This document shows, one piece after another, positions 22,982 through 30,636 of a stretch of DNA of 64,000 nt. Under the pieces are notes generated by a model, which saw only the letters and a list, made by a program, of their open reading frames with translations, had not been told where the DNA came from and did not search any database. The translations under genes and the position numbers were made by a program. Positions within the stretch are counted from its first letter, which is position 1; each line of letters opens with the position of its first letter. Location of the stretch: NCBI RefSeq assembly GCF_027286325.1, contig NZ_CP114588.1, positions 1,637,317-1,701,316 of the forward strand, given 5' to 3'. Origin of the DNA: Salinivibrio kushneri (GTDB lineage: Bacteria; Pseudomonadota; Gammaproteobacteria; Enterobacterales; Vibrionaceae).

Positions 22982-24025
22982 ATGAGATTGTATAACCAAC
23001 AGCACGATTATTACTGCGGCATCGATCTGCATGCGCGCATTCTTTACGTCTGTATCATTGATTCTGCGGGTAACACCGTGGTTCATAAGAAAGTTGACGC
23101 CAACCCTGACGCACTCTTAGACATTCTTGCGCCCTTTCAAGACCACATTGTTGTCAGCGTCGAGTGTATGCATTGCTGGTATTGGGTTAGTGACCTTTGT
23201 CTTGATTACGCCTTTGATTTTGTGCTCGGCCATGCCTTGTACATGAAAGCCATTCACGGCGGCAAAACCAAAAACGACCGCATTGATTCCTATAAGATTG
23301 CTTCTCTTCTCAGGGGCGGTAACTTTCCGCTGGCTTATGTCTATCCAAAAACGATGAGGGCCACTCGCGATTTGCTTCGCCGCCGAACTAAAATCATGCG
23401 TCACGGCGCTGATTTGAAAGCCCATGTCTCCAACACCTTTAGTCAGTACAATCATCCTGCACCTAACCTCCAACTGCGCTATCCCTGCGCCAGAGAAGAG
23501 GTTCGCAACCGCTTCAACGAACCAGCAATAAACCGCAATCTCGATATCGATTTGAACGTGATTGCCTTCTACACCAAAGAGCTGGCAAGCGTTGAACACT
23601 TCATCGAGCAAAATGCCAAACAACATAACCCGCAAGATTACCAACTGCTACAAACTATCCCTGGCATTGGCCGCATTCTGGCACTGACTATCTTGTATGA
23701 AATTGGCAACATCCAACGTTTTCCAACTGTCCAACAGTTCGCGTCTTATTCTCGACTGATTAAATGCAAAGCCGAATCTGCGGGAAAACAATACGGGACC
23801 AATGGCAACAAAATCGGTAACGCACACCTTAAATGGGCGTTCTCTGAAGCGGCGGTGCTTTATCTTCGCGGCAATGAAAAAGCCAGGAAATACCTAAACA
23901 GATTACAAAAGCGAATGAGTAAAGCCAAAGCACTCTCTGCACTCGCCCACAAGCTGGGACGCTGCGTTTACTTCATGTTGAGGAACAAAACCGTGTTTGA
24001 CGAACACAAGTTCTTACCCGAGTAA
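22982..24025 (+). CDS. IS110-family DEDD transposase
   Basis: 347 residues, full length for the family. The N-terminal RuvC-like DEDD domain starts YYCGIDLHARILYVCIID (first catalytic Asp), with Glu in SVECMHCWYW and the Asp pair in KTKNDRIDSYKIA; the C-terminal Transposase_20 domain has LQTIPGIGRILALTILYEIGNIQRFPTVQQFASYSRL, with the conserved Ser of the CS motif region, and ALAHKLGRCVYFML. All key residues are present, so it is probably active. AAGGAGAG precedes the ATG. IS110-group enzymes use an element-encoded guide RNA for target choice. Confidence 0.92.
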   Translation: MRLYNQQHDYYCGIDLHARILYVCIIDSAGNTVVHKKVDANPDALLDILAPFQDHIVVSVECMHCWYWVSDLCLDYAFDFVLGHALYMKAIHGGKTKNDRIDSYKIASLLRGGNFPLAYVYPKTMRATRDLLRRRTKIMRHGADLKAHVSNTFSQYNHPAPNLQLRYPCAREEVRNRFNEPAINRNLDIDLNVIAFYTKELASVEHFIEQNAKQHNPQDYQLLQTIPGIGRILALTILYEIGNIQRFPTVQQFASYSRLIKCKAESAGKQYGTNGNKIGNAHLKWAFSEAAVLYLRGNEKARKYLNRLQKRMSKAKALSALAHKLGRCVYFMLRNKTVFDEHKFLPE

Positions 24026-24480
24026 GTCGCACAATGGGGTGAGCTGAACGTCTAACTGGTGCTGAGAAGGAGCACGCTGCTGACTGAGTTCACTGGGCAT
24101 TAAGCCCCAATGGTCTGCTGTGCCAATGGTTGTCCAAGCCCCTTTGCTTTGATTAGCCGCCCCATTGTTGCGCACACAAGCGAACAACAAAGTTGCTTAC
24201 ACCCAAACTGAGCCTGAAGATAACTGGAAAACAAACGTTTAGCCTTCTTTTTGAATAGCGCCTGCTTGGGTTAACCGAATAATGTCTAATGGCCCTGTCA
24301 CATGATCGGCAGGCAGCGGTGAGACCGCAGTAAGAGACCTTCTATATGTGTTTGCCGTAAGCAATGACTTAATGGCGGAAATGACAGAACGAAGTAGACG
24401 ACTTTGCTGTTCGAGAGCATTGGCTGCTGCGCAGCCAAAAAAATGCTATTGCCTATTGACCGGAGAAGGGCTCATATGTG
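24026..24480 (+). other. Non-coding right part of the IS110-type element; candidate guide (bridge/seek) RNA region
   Basis: 455 bases without a credible gene. In IS1111-group elements the guide RNA is encoded downstream of the transposase gene, which fits this position. The last 200 bases are conserved in relic 1 (20619-20806), including a GGCTGC-TGC-GCAGCC hairpin. The RNA boundaries and guide loops cannot be fixed by eye. Confidence 0.45.
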
Positions 24481-24488
24481 TTAGGTGT
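24480..24488 (-). repeat. attC of the YaaC-like cassette, outer core half
   Basis: gttaggtgt directly at the right end of the IS110-type element; the minus strand reads ACACCTAAC, a standard R-Y-Y-Y-A-A-C core. Its partner is at 22794-22904. Base 24480 could belong to either the element or the site. Confidence 0.75.
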
Positions 24489-24495
24489 GCAAAAC

Positions 24496-25554
24496 TCACA
24501 TCATGCGGCCTACTGAGCCATAGGTAAATGTTTCGTTAAAGATCTGGTTGAGGATAAAATTGGGGAACCTACTTTTGGCAATCGACACAAAAAGATTGAC
24601 TAGAGAAATTGAACCATCCTTTTCTCCAGATATAACTTGCCCCCAAAACTCTTGCTTATAACGAACAATATCGCCAAGAATAAACATTGCGATGTAGTCA
24701 CACAGCTCTTGAGGAACATAAAGACGTTGAGATTCACCATCATTCTCGGTCTCCAGTCCTGACACCAAATACCTCCCACCGGGTATCGCATAATAAATGT
24801 GCATATATTTAGGTAGAGTTTGGAGCGATGGCTTACTTACAACCCTTAAAGCTTGAGAATGAAGGATATCATCCAGAACTTCAAAATCGCTTTGAATAAA
24901 ACCAAACGATTTTAAAAATAACTCTTTATCTGTTGTTTGCGGGTTTATTTCAATATGAAACGGTTCTTGCGTAAAATTATGACCATACAGAGGGAAAAAG
25001 CCTGGTGGCTCAGAATAAAACCTTGAATAAACATCCCCTATTTCTGGATTAGTTCTAAATAACTCTTTCAGTTTTATTACTGAGTTTTTAGGTAATGAAC
25101 TGCCACAAACCACCTTGAAAAGTTCGTTCACAACACCATCATTTGTAACTGCAAACTCCTTATCAACACTCCACTGATGATGATCCTCAACATAGTCTTT
25201 TAGTTCATTTGTAATAGGTCGAGTAAAAAGCCCATGATATTTGATGTCACCTAATAAAAGATTGGGGTCGTTAGCCACGACGGTCGCCTTAGCCAAAGAA
25301 AGCATACCGTAAAAATATAATAGTGGACTAGTTACAATGCTTACATTCTGAGCGGATTGGAAATATTCATCAGCCTGCTTAATTGAATATGCTATTTGTC
25401 TTGACTTTCTCTCAGCCAATTCTCCTTCTGGAAGAACGAGTTCCCGATTTGACCTCATTTTCCCGGTTAATAGCGACTCTACATTTTTTGGAGCTTGAAG
25501 AAATCTTAAATGATTCCACATCGACTCATAAGGTTGATTTGTCCATGTATACAT
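24496..25554 (-). CDS. YaaC-like protein (integron cassette)
   Basis: 352 residues. The central part, with SIKQADEYFQSAQNVSIVTSPLLYFYGMLSLAKATVVANDP followed by HGLFTR, matches the YaaC family described first from Bacillus (PLLLFYGMVHLLKA... in that protein), whose role is unknown. The C-terminal region is helical, with LCDYIAMFILGDIVRYKQEFW. AGGAGG lies before the ATG, and the start is near the preceding cassette junction at 25577. YaaC-like proteins occur sporadically in accessory regions, so a stress or defence role is possible but unproven. Confidence 0.68.
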   Translation of the reverse strand: MYTWTNQPYESMWNHLRFLQAPKNVESLLTGKMRSNRELVLPEGELAERKSRQIAYSIKQADEYFQSAQNVSIVTSPLLYFYGMLSLAKATVVANDPNLLLGDIKYHGLFTRPITNELKDYVEDHHQWSVDKEFAVTNDGVVNELFKVVCGSSLPKNSVIKLKELFRTNPEIGDVYSRFYSEPPGFFPLYGHNFTQEPFHIEINPQTTDKELFLKSFGFIQSDFEVLDDILHSQALRVVSKPSLQTLPKYMHIYYAIPGGRYLVSGLETENDGESQRLYVPQELCDYIAMFILGDIVRYKQEFWGQVISGEKDGSISLVNLFVSIAKSRFPNFILNQIFNETFTYGSVGRMM

Positions 25555-25576
25555 TTTTATGTACCTCCTTTTTACA

Positions 25577-25651
25577 CATAACGCCCAATTAACGGGCTAA
25601 AAATAGCTGGTTATAATGTTGAACGGAGTGAAAACAACCAGCTTTTTTTAG
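25577..25651 (-). repeat. attC of the membrane-protein cassette, larger part (split by the IS3-type element)
   Basis: Contains the core cataacg and the arms GCCCAATTAACGGGC and TAGCTGGTTATAA...CAACCAGCT, which form the internal stem. It ends in the TAG that is duplicated on the other side of the IS3-type element at 26912-26914. Confidence 0.8.
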
Positions 25652-25685
25652 TGATGTTGATCCACTTTAACGGACACGTCTTTCG

Positions 25686-26573
25686 TTAAGTACATTGTTT
25701 TTCAAACGCTATCGGCGACATATAGCCAATGCTACTGTATAACCGTGTTCGATTATAAAAGTACTGAATATATTTTCTGAGCTTCTCTCGTAAGTGCCTT
25801 AAGTTAGCAATCGGTGCATCTTTGATTAACTCGCCCTTAAGCGATTTAAAGAACGACTCGACTTCTGCATTATCCGTGCATTTCCCTGGCCGATTCATGC
25901 TCTGCTCAATACCGTGTTCCGCCAGTAAATGTCGCACCCTATCCGCACAATACTCGCGCCCTCTGTCGGTATGAAATAGCAGCCCCCGTTTAGGCTTTCG
26001 GCTAGCGAGTGCTTTAACGATAGTGAACATCGTCAAGTTTGAATCGAGTCTGTCGCTGAGCGCCCAGCTAAGTACCTTTTTTGAGTAAACATCAATCACT
26101 ACTGCTAAGTAGCCCCATCGGTTTCCTACTTTTATGTAGGTAACATCCGCAGTCCATTGTTGATTGATTTTGCTCGCCTTTTCTTGTTCTAAGCGTCGAT
26201 TGACGAGTCCTTTAAAGAACGTCCGACTCTTTTGCCGACGACGGTAAACACTGTCCACTCTCGCCTTTAAACCTGCTTCTCGCATCAAGCGGGCCACACG
26301 CTTACGACTCACTGCGAGACCTTTTGCCTTCAACGCCGCATGGATTTTAGGACTCCCATATCTGCCTTCGCTTTTACGGTAGATGAACGCTATCTCTGCG
26401 CCTAGCTCACTATCTGCGCGCGCATGTCCTGACTGTCCGCGGCTTAGCCAATCATAATAGCCACTACGAGACACAGAAAGATGCCTACACAGCTTTTTTA
26501 CTGAGTAAACATCACTATATTGCTTTACGAATCGGTAGGCTTGCGCCTTTGTTCTGCTTGAAAGCGTTGCCAC
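25686..26573 (-). CDS. IS3-family transposase OrfB (catalytic part)
   Basis: 295 residues. The N-terminal HTH_21-like part (SGYYDWLSRG, RYGSPKIHAALKAKGLAVSRKRVARLMREAGL) is followed by the rve integrase core with the DDE residues in WTADVTYIKVG (first Asp), LLFHTDRGREYCADR (second Asp) and NAEVESFFKSLKGEL (Glu). Normally made as an OrfAB fusion by -1 frameshifting: a slippery A AAA AAG is present at 26573-26579, in the orfA overlap. Confidence 0.92.
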   Translation of the reverse strand: MATLSSRTKAQAYRFVKQYSDVYSVKKLCRHLSVSRSGYYDWLSRGQSGHARADSELGAEIAFIYRKSEGRYGSPKIHAALKAKGLAVSRKRVARLMREAGLKARVDSVYRRRQKSRTFFKGLVNRRLEQEKASKINQQWTADVTYIKVGNRWGYLAVVIDVYSKKVLSWALSDRLDSNLTMFTIVKALASRKPKRGLLFHTDRGREYCADRVRHLLAEHGIEQSMNRPGKCTDNAEVESFFKSLKGELIKDAPIANLRHLREKLRKYIQYFYNRTRLYSSIGYMSPIAFEKQCT

Positions 26574-26860
26574 TTTTTTAAGATATCGTTCTCCTCTTCA
26601 AGCTCTGTGATCCGTCGCTTGAGTGCCGATAACTCATCCTTCACCTTGTCTGGCTTCACTTTATTTTTTTGGGACTTGACCATACCAAACTCTCCATCTC
26701 GATACGCTTTACGCCATTTCGATAGCATGAATGGATGGATATCAATCGCCTCTGCAACCGACTTCACTGTTCGATGCGTTTCATAGCTCCATTCAACCGC
26801 TTTCAGTTTGAAGTCTAGTGAATATTGCGCTGTCTTTTTACCCGTTTTATAGGCTGGCAT
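26525..26860 (-). CDS. IS3-family transposase OrfA (helix-turn-helix part)
   Basis: 111 residues. KKTAQYSLDFKLKAVEWSYETHRTVKSVAEAIDIHPFMLSKWRKAYRDGEF is the HTH_Tnp_1 DNA-binding domain; a leucine-zipper-like coiled coil follows (VKDELSALKRRITELEEENDILKKW). The 3' end overlaps orfB in a shifted frame with the A6G slippery site, the usual arrangement for making OrfAB. Confidence 0.92.
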   Translation of the reverse strand: MPAYKTGKKTAQYSLDFKLKAVEWSYETHRTVKSVAEAIDIHPFMLSKWRKAYRDGEFGMVKSQKNKVKPDKVKDELSALKRRITELEEENDILKKWQRFQAEQRRKPTDS

Positions 26861-26911
26861 ACTGACCTCCTCAGGTCGTCGATGCGTGTCCAGTAAAACG
26901 GATCAAGTCCA

Positions 26912-26937
26912 TAGTCCTGTTGAATTACTTGTTAGGT
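26912..26937 (-). repeat. attC of the membrane-protein cassette, outer half
   Basis: tagtcctgttgaattacttgttaggt: the minus strand reads CCTAAC-AAGTAATTCAAC, the 5' core and arm of an attC. The first three bases are the duplicated TAG. The partner is at 25577-25651. Confidence 0.75.
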
Positions 26938-27840
26938 TTTTATTTCAAAAATTTCTGCATTCGCATAATTATTATCAATAACCTTAACACCTACAACTAG
27001 GCTTATAGATTCTTCGCTTGTTAACGATTTAGCCAATAAACTCAAATCGTCATCGCTATCGGAATGTTTATATAATTTTGCAGTAAATTTGCGGTTGTTC
27101 TTTAGGTCAGTGACCCCTACTGAGTAATGGCGATCATAGCCTCTCAATGAGGTAACTTTAAACTCGCTTTCAACAATATCTTTTTCGTATTTATTTTTAT
27201 CTTTTTCTGCGATTCTATTAATTTCATTCTTACCGAGTTCAATATCACCTAGTTTTATTGAGTCAGCATCAGAAGCTGCAGATATTATTTTTCTAAATGT
27301 GCTATGTAATTGACCTGAAGTATCTTTTAATTGCGGTAAAGCTTCTATTGCTTTCTGGAGGGTCTTCTGTTTTTCAATTTCAATTTCTTTAATGTTATCC
27401 ATATGGTTGCCAATGACAAAAGCACCTGAAATGGCTAATGAAATAAAACAAAGTGTTATCGCTGTAATTTTTTGCGTACTAGGTTTTGCCATTGATTCAC
27501 CAAGTTTATTCAATAAACCAGTAGCATCTGCTTTTATGTCAGTGCTTCCTTTTACAATACTATAAACAAGCTCTATTTCATGTTTATCTGCTTTTTTTAG
27601 GAACCTAGCGTCTCCATCATAAACAGTTTCACCATAAAAACTGTTTAAATTTCTCTGAATAAATGAAAGCTTTTCTAATAAGCTAGCTGGGAGGGTAGAA
27701 GAATATCTATCACCTTTGATATTAATAGATATATTTGGCCAATTTTGAAATTCTAAATAATTATCATATTTATCCGAATCTAAAATTTCGCTTAGCAGCT
27801 TCCAAGCATCGTCTTCACTTTTAATTACAACTGATTGCAT
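26932..27840 (-). CDS. Cassette gene: protein with one membrane segment, unknown function
   Basis: 302 residues, not recognised. Residues about 1-125 look cytoplasmic and acidic. A single hydrophobic segment follows (ITAITLCFISLAISGAFVIGN, about 132-152), then a charged helical stretch (IKEIEIEKQKTLQKAIEALPQL) and a C-terminal beta-rich part (FKVTSLRGYDRHYSVGVTDLKNNRKFTAKLY). The start is the ATG at 27840 with AAGGA 6 bases upstream. The stop codon lies in the attC core. The arrangement, a small sensor-like domain tied to the membrane, recalls effector halves of abortive systems, but no family could be named. Confidence 0.6.
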   Translation of the reverse strand: MQSVVIKSEDDAWKLLSEILDSDKYDNYLEFQNWPNISINIKGDRYSSTLPASLLEKLSFIQRNLNSFYGETVYDGDARFLKKADKHEIELVYSIVKGSTDIKADATGLLNKLGESMAKPSTQKITAITLCFISLAISGAFVIGNHMDNIKEIEIEKQKTLQKAIEALPQLKDTSGQLHSTFRKIISAASDADSIKLGDIELGKNEINRIAEKDKNKYEKDIVESEFKVTSLRGYDRHYSVGVTDLKNNRKFTAKLYKHSDSDDDLSLLAKSLTSEESISLVVGVKVIDNNYANAEIFEIKT

Positions 27841-27868
27841 CAAATATCCTTAAGGGTAACTCCAAAAA

Positions 27869-27939
27869 CCTAACGCCCGCAACACCGGACAATTTGGAGC
27901 GCAGCGGAAAACTGGTCCGCGTGATTGCGCTTGTTAAAT
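27869..27939 (-). repeat. attC of the HNH-endonuclease cassette
   Basis: Short attC (71 bases) bounded by cctaacg and gttaaat. On the minus strand, the arms AAGCGCAATCACGCGGACCAG and CTGGTCCGC/GTCCGGTGTTGCGGGCG pair imperfectly, giving the expected extrahelical-base pattern. Complete and uninterrupted. Confidence 0.8.
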
Positions 27940-27945
27940 GATTGG

Positions 27946-28731
27946 CTACCAAAATACCGGCAACGCATTTGAAGTAACAACATCTTTACCGCTCTTCTTG
28001 CCATTACAAGCTTCGCAAAGTATTTGTAGATTGGTTGGGTCATTTACACCATTGAGGGCGATAGGGACTATATGATCAATCGCAAGCTTTCCATTCACAT
28101 GATGTAGTGACGTCAGATCAGCCTTACATATTGCACACAAGCCTTTCTCTCTACAAAATAGCGCCCGCTCCAGCCATTTTGGCCAATAAGTGCACCTAGC
28201 CGTTCTAGATCCAAGCATATCGGCTACCTTTAGATTGAAAACCTTCATTGCTTCACGATCAGAAAATAGCAGTGTAAAAACCTCAGGGACAATCATAGAA
28301 GGTAGGCTATCTAATACAATGTCTTTTAGATAAAAAATAGCATATTCGTACTTATATTTTTCCACGTATTCTTCAGTGACTACTATTGTTTCACCTGTTT
28401 CATCATCACGAAAATGCTCTTCGATATATTGTTCTAGGGTTAGATATTTAACACTGTGAGCATCAAGCATAGAAAATACTGGATTAACATCTTCGTAATC
28501 CCATCCGCCACCGAGAAAGTAGAATTTCAAATCATCGCGAACCACATAGTCAATATAGTCATGTAACAACGACCATTTTCGAGGCTTTAATATTTGATGT
28601 TCAAGATCACTTGCTACTTCAATAGGATTAGCCAGAAAATCATCTTCAAAAATTTCCTTCCTAACTTTGTCAGCGTAGGAATATGACTCACTAAAATTAA
28701 AAACATGACATTTCTGAAGAGTTTGACTCAT
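27946..28731 (-). CDS. HNH endonuclease domain protein (integron cassette)
   Basis: 261 residues. The C-terminal 60 hold a textbook HNH/zinc-finger nuclease: CREKGLCAICKADL, then LAIDHIVPIALNGVNDPTNLQILCEACNGKKSG, with both zinc Cys pairs (C-x2-C and C-x2-C), the His of IDHIVP and the Asn of DPTNLQ. The first 190 residues are a separate alpha/beta region with acidic patches (FLGGGWDYEDVNPVFSMLDAHS) that I do not recognise. Could be a restriction-type or defence nuclease; there is no methylase next to it, so it may recognise modified or foreign DNA by another route. Confidence 0.78.
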   Translation of the reverse strand: MSQTLQKCHVFNFSESYSYADKVRKEIFEDDFLANPIEVASDLEHQILKPRKWSLLHDYIDYVVRDDLKFYFLGGGWDYEDVNPVFSMLDAHSVKYLTLEQYIEEHFRDDETGETIVVTEEYVEKYKYEYAIFYLKDIVLDSLPSMIVPEVFTLLFSDREAMKVFNLKVADMLGSRTARCTYWPKWLERALFCREKGLCAICKADLTSLHHVNGKLAIDHIVPIALNGVNDPTNLQILCEACNGKKSGKDVVTSNALPVFW

Positions 28732-28742
28732 TCTCGATTCCG

Positions 28743-28837
28743 TTTAACGCGAAGTTCAGTTGCAAAATATTTGGCGGGGTATTTTAAAAACCAAAATTCG
28801 TGACAAATATTTTGTCAATTGGAACGCCTTGTTAGAT
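28743..28837 (-). repeat. attC of the DUF488/dual-OB cassette
   Basis: 95 bases bounded by tttaacg and gttagat. The minus strand begins ATCTAACAAGGCGTTCCAATTGAC and ends with CAACTGAACTTCGCGTTAAA, with an inner stem GACAAAATATTTGTC. Complete. Confidence 0.82.
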
Positions 28838-28839
28838 TT

Positions 28840-29448
28840 TTAGTACCAACCAGACAACTGAACGTAACACCTTTCTTCGCAACTATCAGGGTCAGGTGTC
28901 CACCATCTTGCCAGAGATACTCGGACTAACGTCCCAGCTGGAATTGAGTTTAGTGCCGGCTGTAACCCAACGTAAGGCATTTCATATAATGCATTTCTAA
29001 CTTTATATCGAATACGATCGCCAGCACCTTTGACCATTTGTAACTCTTCTGGAATTAGCCAAAAACCTACACTATTTGTAGGTAAGCCTTTAGAGCCATT
29101 TACATATAATCCACCGTTGTTCGTAAAACCTAATGTGTTATCAAAAAGTCCGGTAATATACCCATTATATGGCGTTATACGACGCTGAATATAGTCCGAA
29201 AGATCATCGATAGTTCTAATATATTGCTGTTTAGTTACCAATACATCTTCAACATGCGGTGGGATAACATCTTGACGTGGTGTATAACTCAGTCTCCAAA
29301 GTTCACCAATTTCAAACTGAGTATCATAACCTTGATTGCTGCCATTTATTTTTAACAATCGAATATATTTTCCATTTGACAAATCATACCCACCAACGCA
29401 GTAACCATGCGACATTCGAGTTTTTGATGTAACAACAACTTTATTCAT
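28840..29448 (-). CDS. Dual OB-domain-like protein in a DUF488 cassette
   Basis: 202 residues. The layout (KVVVTSKTRMSHGYCVGGYDLSNGKYIRLLKINGS at the start, FEIGELWRLSY in the middle, TLVRVSLARWW...YVQLSGWY at the end) is that of the dual-OB-containing domain proteins found next to DUF488 genes: two small beta-barrels suited to binding nucleic acid or nucleotides. Function is not established; name assignment is from memory of the family. Its ATG overlaps the stop of the DUF488 gene at 29445 by four bases. Third gene of a one-cassette, three-gene operon. Confidence 0.62.
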   Translation of the reverse strand: MNKVVVTSKTRMSHGYCVGGYDLSNGKYIRLLKINGSNQGYDTQFEIGELWRLSYTPRQDVIPPHVEDVLVTKQQYIRTIDDLSDYIQRRITPYNGYITGLFDNTLGFTNNGGLYVNGSKGLPTNSVGFWLIPEELQMVKGAGDRIRYKVRNALYEMPYVGLQPALNSIPAGTLVRVSLARWWTPDPDSCEERCYVQLSGWY

Positions 29449-29921
29449 AAATGGACAACCTCCAGTGAAGAGTTTAATTTGTTAAGTTTTTCTGTAACCA
29501 AGCTCCGGTGACATGCCAAGGGTTCTGCTTCAACACAGAAAAACACAACTGTCTCTCCGTTGTTAATTTCGGTAATTTCTTTTTTGAACTGATGGTTGTT
29601 TAAGATTAATTGGTTATATGTGGAACAAAACTCGTTGCTTAGTAACTGCCGTTCACGTTTTATTGTATTAGTTACGGAATCTTGTTTTTTTTGAATCTGT
29701 CTTATTTCTGTTGTTGGAGCTAGGTCTTTTATATGAAAATACTGTACACCAAGTTCAGACAGCTTGCTTTGTAAGTACTTGCTATTTACGAACTTATATT
29801 TTGATCCTCTGACGCCTCTACGTTGCCTAATATCAAAAAAATAAGTGATTCCGTTTTCTATTATCGAGTTAAAAAACTCATCTTCACTTTTTCCATAAGC
29901 ACCGATCGTGAATATTTTCAT
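29445..29921 (-). CDS. DUF488 family protein (second of two)
   Basis: 158 residues. KIFTIGAYGKSEDEFFNSIIENGITYFFDIRQRRGVRGSKYKFVNSKYLQSKLSELGVQYFHIKDLAP and VVFFCVEAEPLACHRSLVTEKL follow the DUF488 pattern: D-x-R near the start and CxE-x-x-P-x-x-CHR near the end, a putative metal or substrate pocket. Here the early motif is FDIR, slightly altered. Reaction unknown. AGGTG precedes the ATG; 3 bases separate it from the first DUF488 gene and 4 bases overlap with the next gene. Confidence 0.78.
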   Translation of the reverse strand: MKIFTIGAYGKSEDEFFNSIIENGITYFFDIRQRRGVRGSKYKFVNSKYLQSKLSELGVQYFHIKDLAPTTEIRQIQKKQDSVTNTIKRERQLLSNEFCSTYNQLILNNHQFKKEITEINNGETVVFFCVEAEPLACHRSLVTEKLNKLNSSLEVVHL

Positions 29922-29924
29922 TGG

Positions 29925-30455
29925 TCACCTATACTTTTTAACTGATGTAAATTCATCGTCAAACATGGAATATTGACCTTTTGTGATTCTCTCTATTATT
30001 TCTTTTTGCGTTCGAATAACATTTCCTTCATCTAAATGATTTATATTTATGCCTTTTTTTGTGAGTTCCTCTCCAATTAACTTTGAACGATGACACTGTT
30101 CAGGTTTCATTTCCGCACACATAATCGAAACATTAACATCTAAATCATTGGCTTTAATTAACCGCTCTAATCCGTGTTTAAAAACATTACTATCTGCTGT
30201 TTTTCGATAGTCAACTTTTCCTTCAGTGTAACACTGTGAGTCACTTGGAAGACCACCAACACTATCACCCATAAAAACATATTTTATTCCGGCATTTTTC
30301 AAGGTTGCTTCTAGGAGGTCTTTGTTAAACTCAGGGTGATATTTAGAAAATGGTTTAGTTCTAACATCTATCAAGTACTTAACATCGTACTCGACTAATG
30401 CCTCTATAAACTCCCGAATACTTCTGCGACTGTAACCAATAGAAATAATTGACAT
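29925..30455 (-). CDS. DUF488 family protein (first of two)
   Basis: 176 residues, a canonical DUF488: SIISIGYSRRSIREFIEALVEYDVKYLIDVRTKPFSKYHPEFNKDLLEATLKNAGIKYVFMGDSVGG, then SIMCAEMKPEQCHRSKLIGEEL. The D-V-R and C-A-E-x-x-P-x-x-C-H-R residues are all present. The start is the ATG at 30455 with TAGGAG upstream; the frame opens two codons earlier at GTG. First of three tightly packed genes in a single cassette; multi-gene cassettes are uncommon and suggest the three products act together. Confidence 0.82.
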   Translation of the reverse strand: MSIISIGYSRRSIREFIEALVEYDVKYLIDVRTKPFSKYHPEFNKDLLEATLKNAGIKYVFMGDSVGGLPSDSQCYTEGKVDYRKTADSNVFKHGLERLIKANDLDVNVSIMCAEMKPEQCHRSKLIGEELTKKGININHLDEGNVIRTQKEIIERITKGQYSMFDDEFTSVKKYR

Positions 30456-30510
30456 AAGCACTCCTAGGTATCACATGCTCACAGTATCACTCTGTTGTTC
30501 TTTAGTAAAT

Positions 30511-30636
30511 CTAACGCCCAATTAAGGGGTGAACAACGCCACCACCCAACTTAAAGCATTGTACCGTAAACACAAAATTAGAAGTAGAAGCAAAAATGCC
30601 AAGCGTTGTGAATCCCTCTTAAATTGCTTGTTAGCA
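30511..30636 (-). repeat. attC of the first cassette (126 bases, VCR/VPR-like)
   Basis: Bounded by ctaacg and gttagc. Minus strand: GCTAACAAGCAATTTAAGAGG... ending ...CCCCTTAATTGGGCGTTAG, long inner loop. It is close in sequence to the split attC at 22794, as expected for the resident attC type of this genome. The stop codon of the preceding gene overlaps the core. Confidence 0.88.

Larger units (their letters stand above)
22905..24480 (+). mobile_element. Complete IS110-family (IS1111-attC type) insertion sequence
   Basis: 1,576 bases. The ends carry sub-terminal inverted repeats: TGAGCCTTCTCC near the left end and, on the other strand, TGAGCCCTTCTCC near the right end, a few bases in, as in the IS1111 group. 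It sits exactly inside the core box of an attC: joining the flanks (…aaattgcttg and ttaggtgtgc…) restores a normal site, and there is no target duplication. Insertion into attC is the known habit of the IS1111-attC group. It holds one transposase gene and a 455-base non-coding right part. Confidence 0.85.
25652..26911 (-). mobile_element. Complete IS3-family insertion sequence with TAG target duplication
   Basis: 1,260 bases, typical for the IS3 group. Terminal inverted repeats begin TGATGTTGATCC at the left and (minus strand) TGGACTTGATCC at the right and continue with TTTA and GGACACG. The three bases TAG flank both ends. It carries orfA and orfB on the minus strand and is inserted in an attC site. 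All coding parts are intact, so it is likely recent and active. Confidence 0.9.

Noticed and set aside
23117..23644. Minus-strand open frame of 175 residues
   Set aside because: Opposite strand of the IS110-type transposase gene, which is the recognisable product.
24281..24480. Separate insertion-sequence relic to the right of the IS110-type element
   Set aside because: Its inner TGAGCCCTTCTCC repeat pairs with the left end at 22905, so it is better read as the true right end of the same element.
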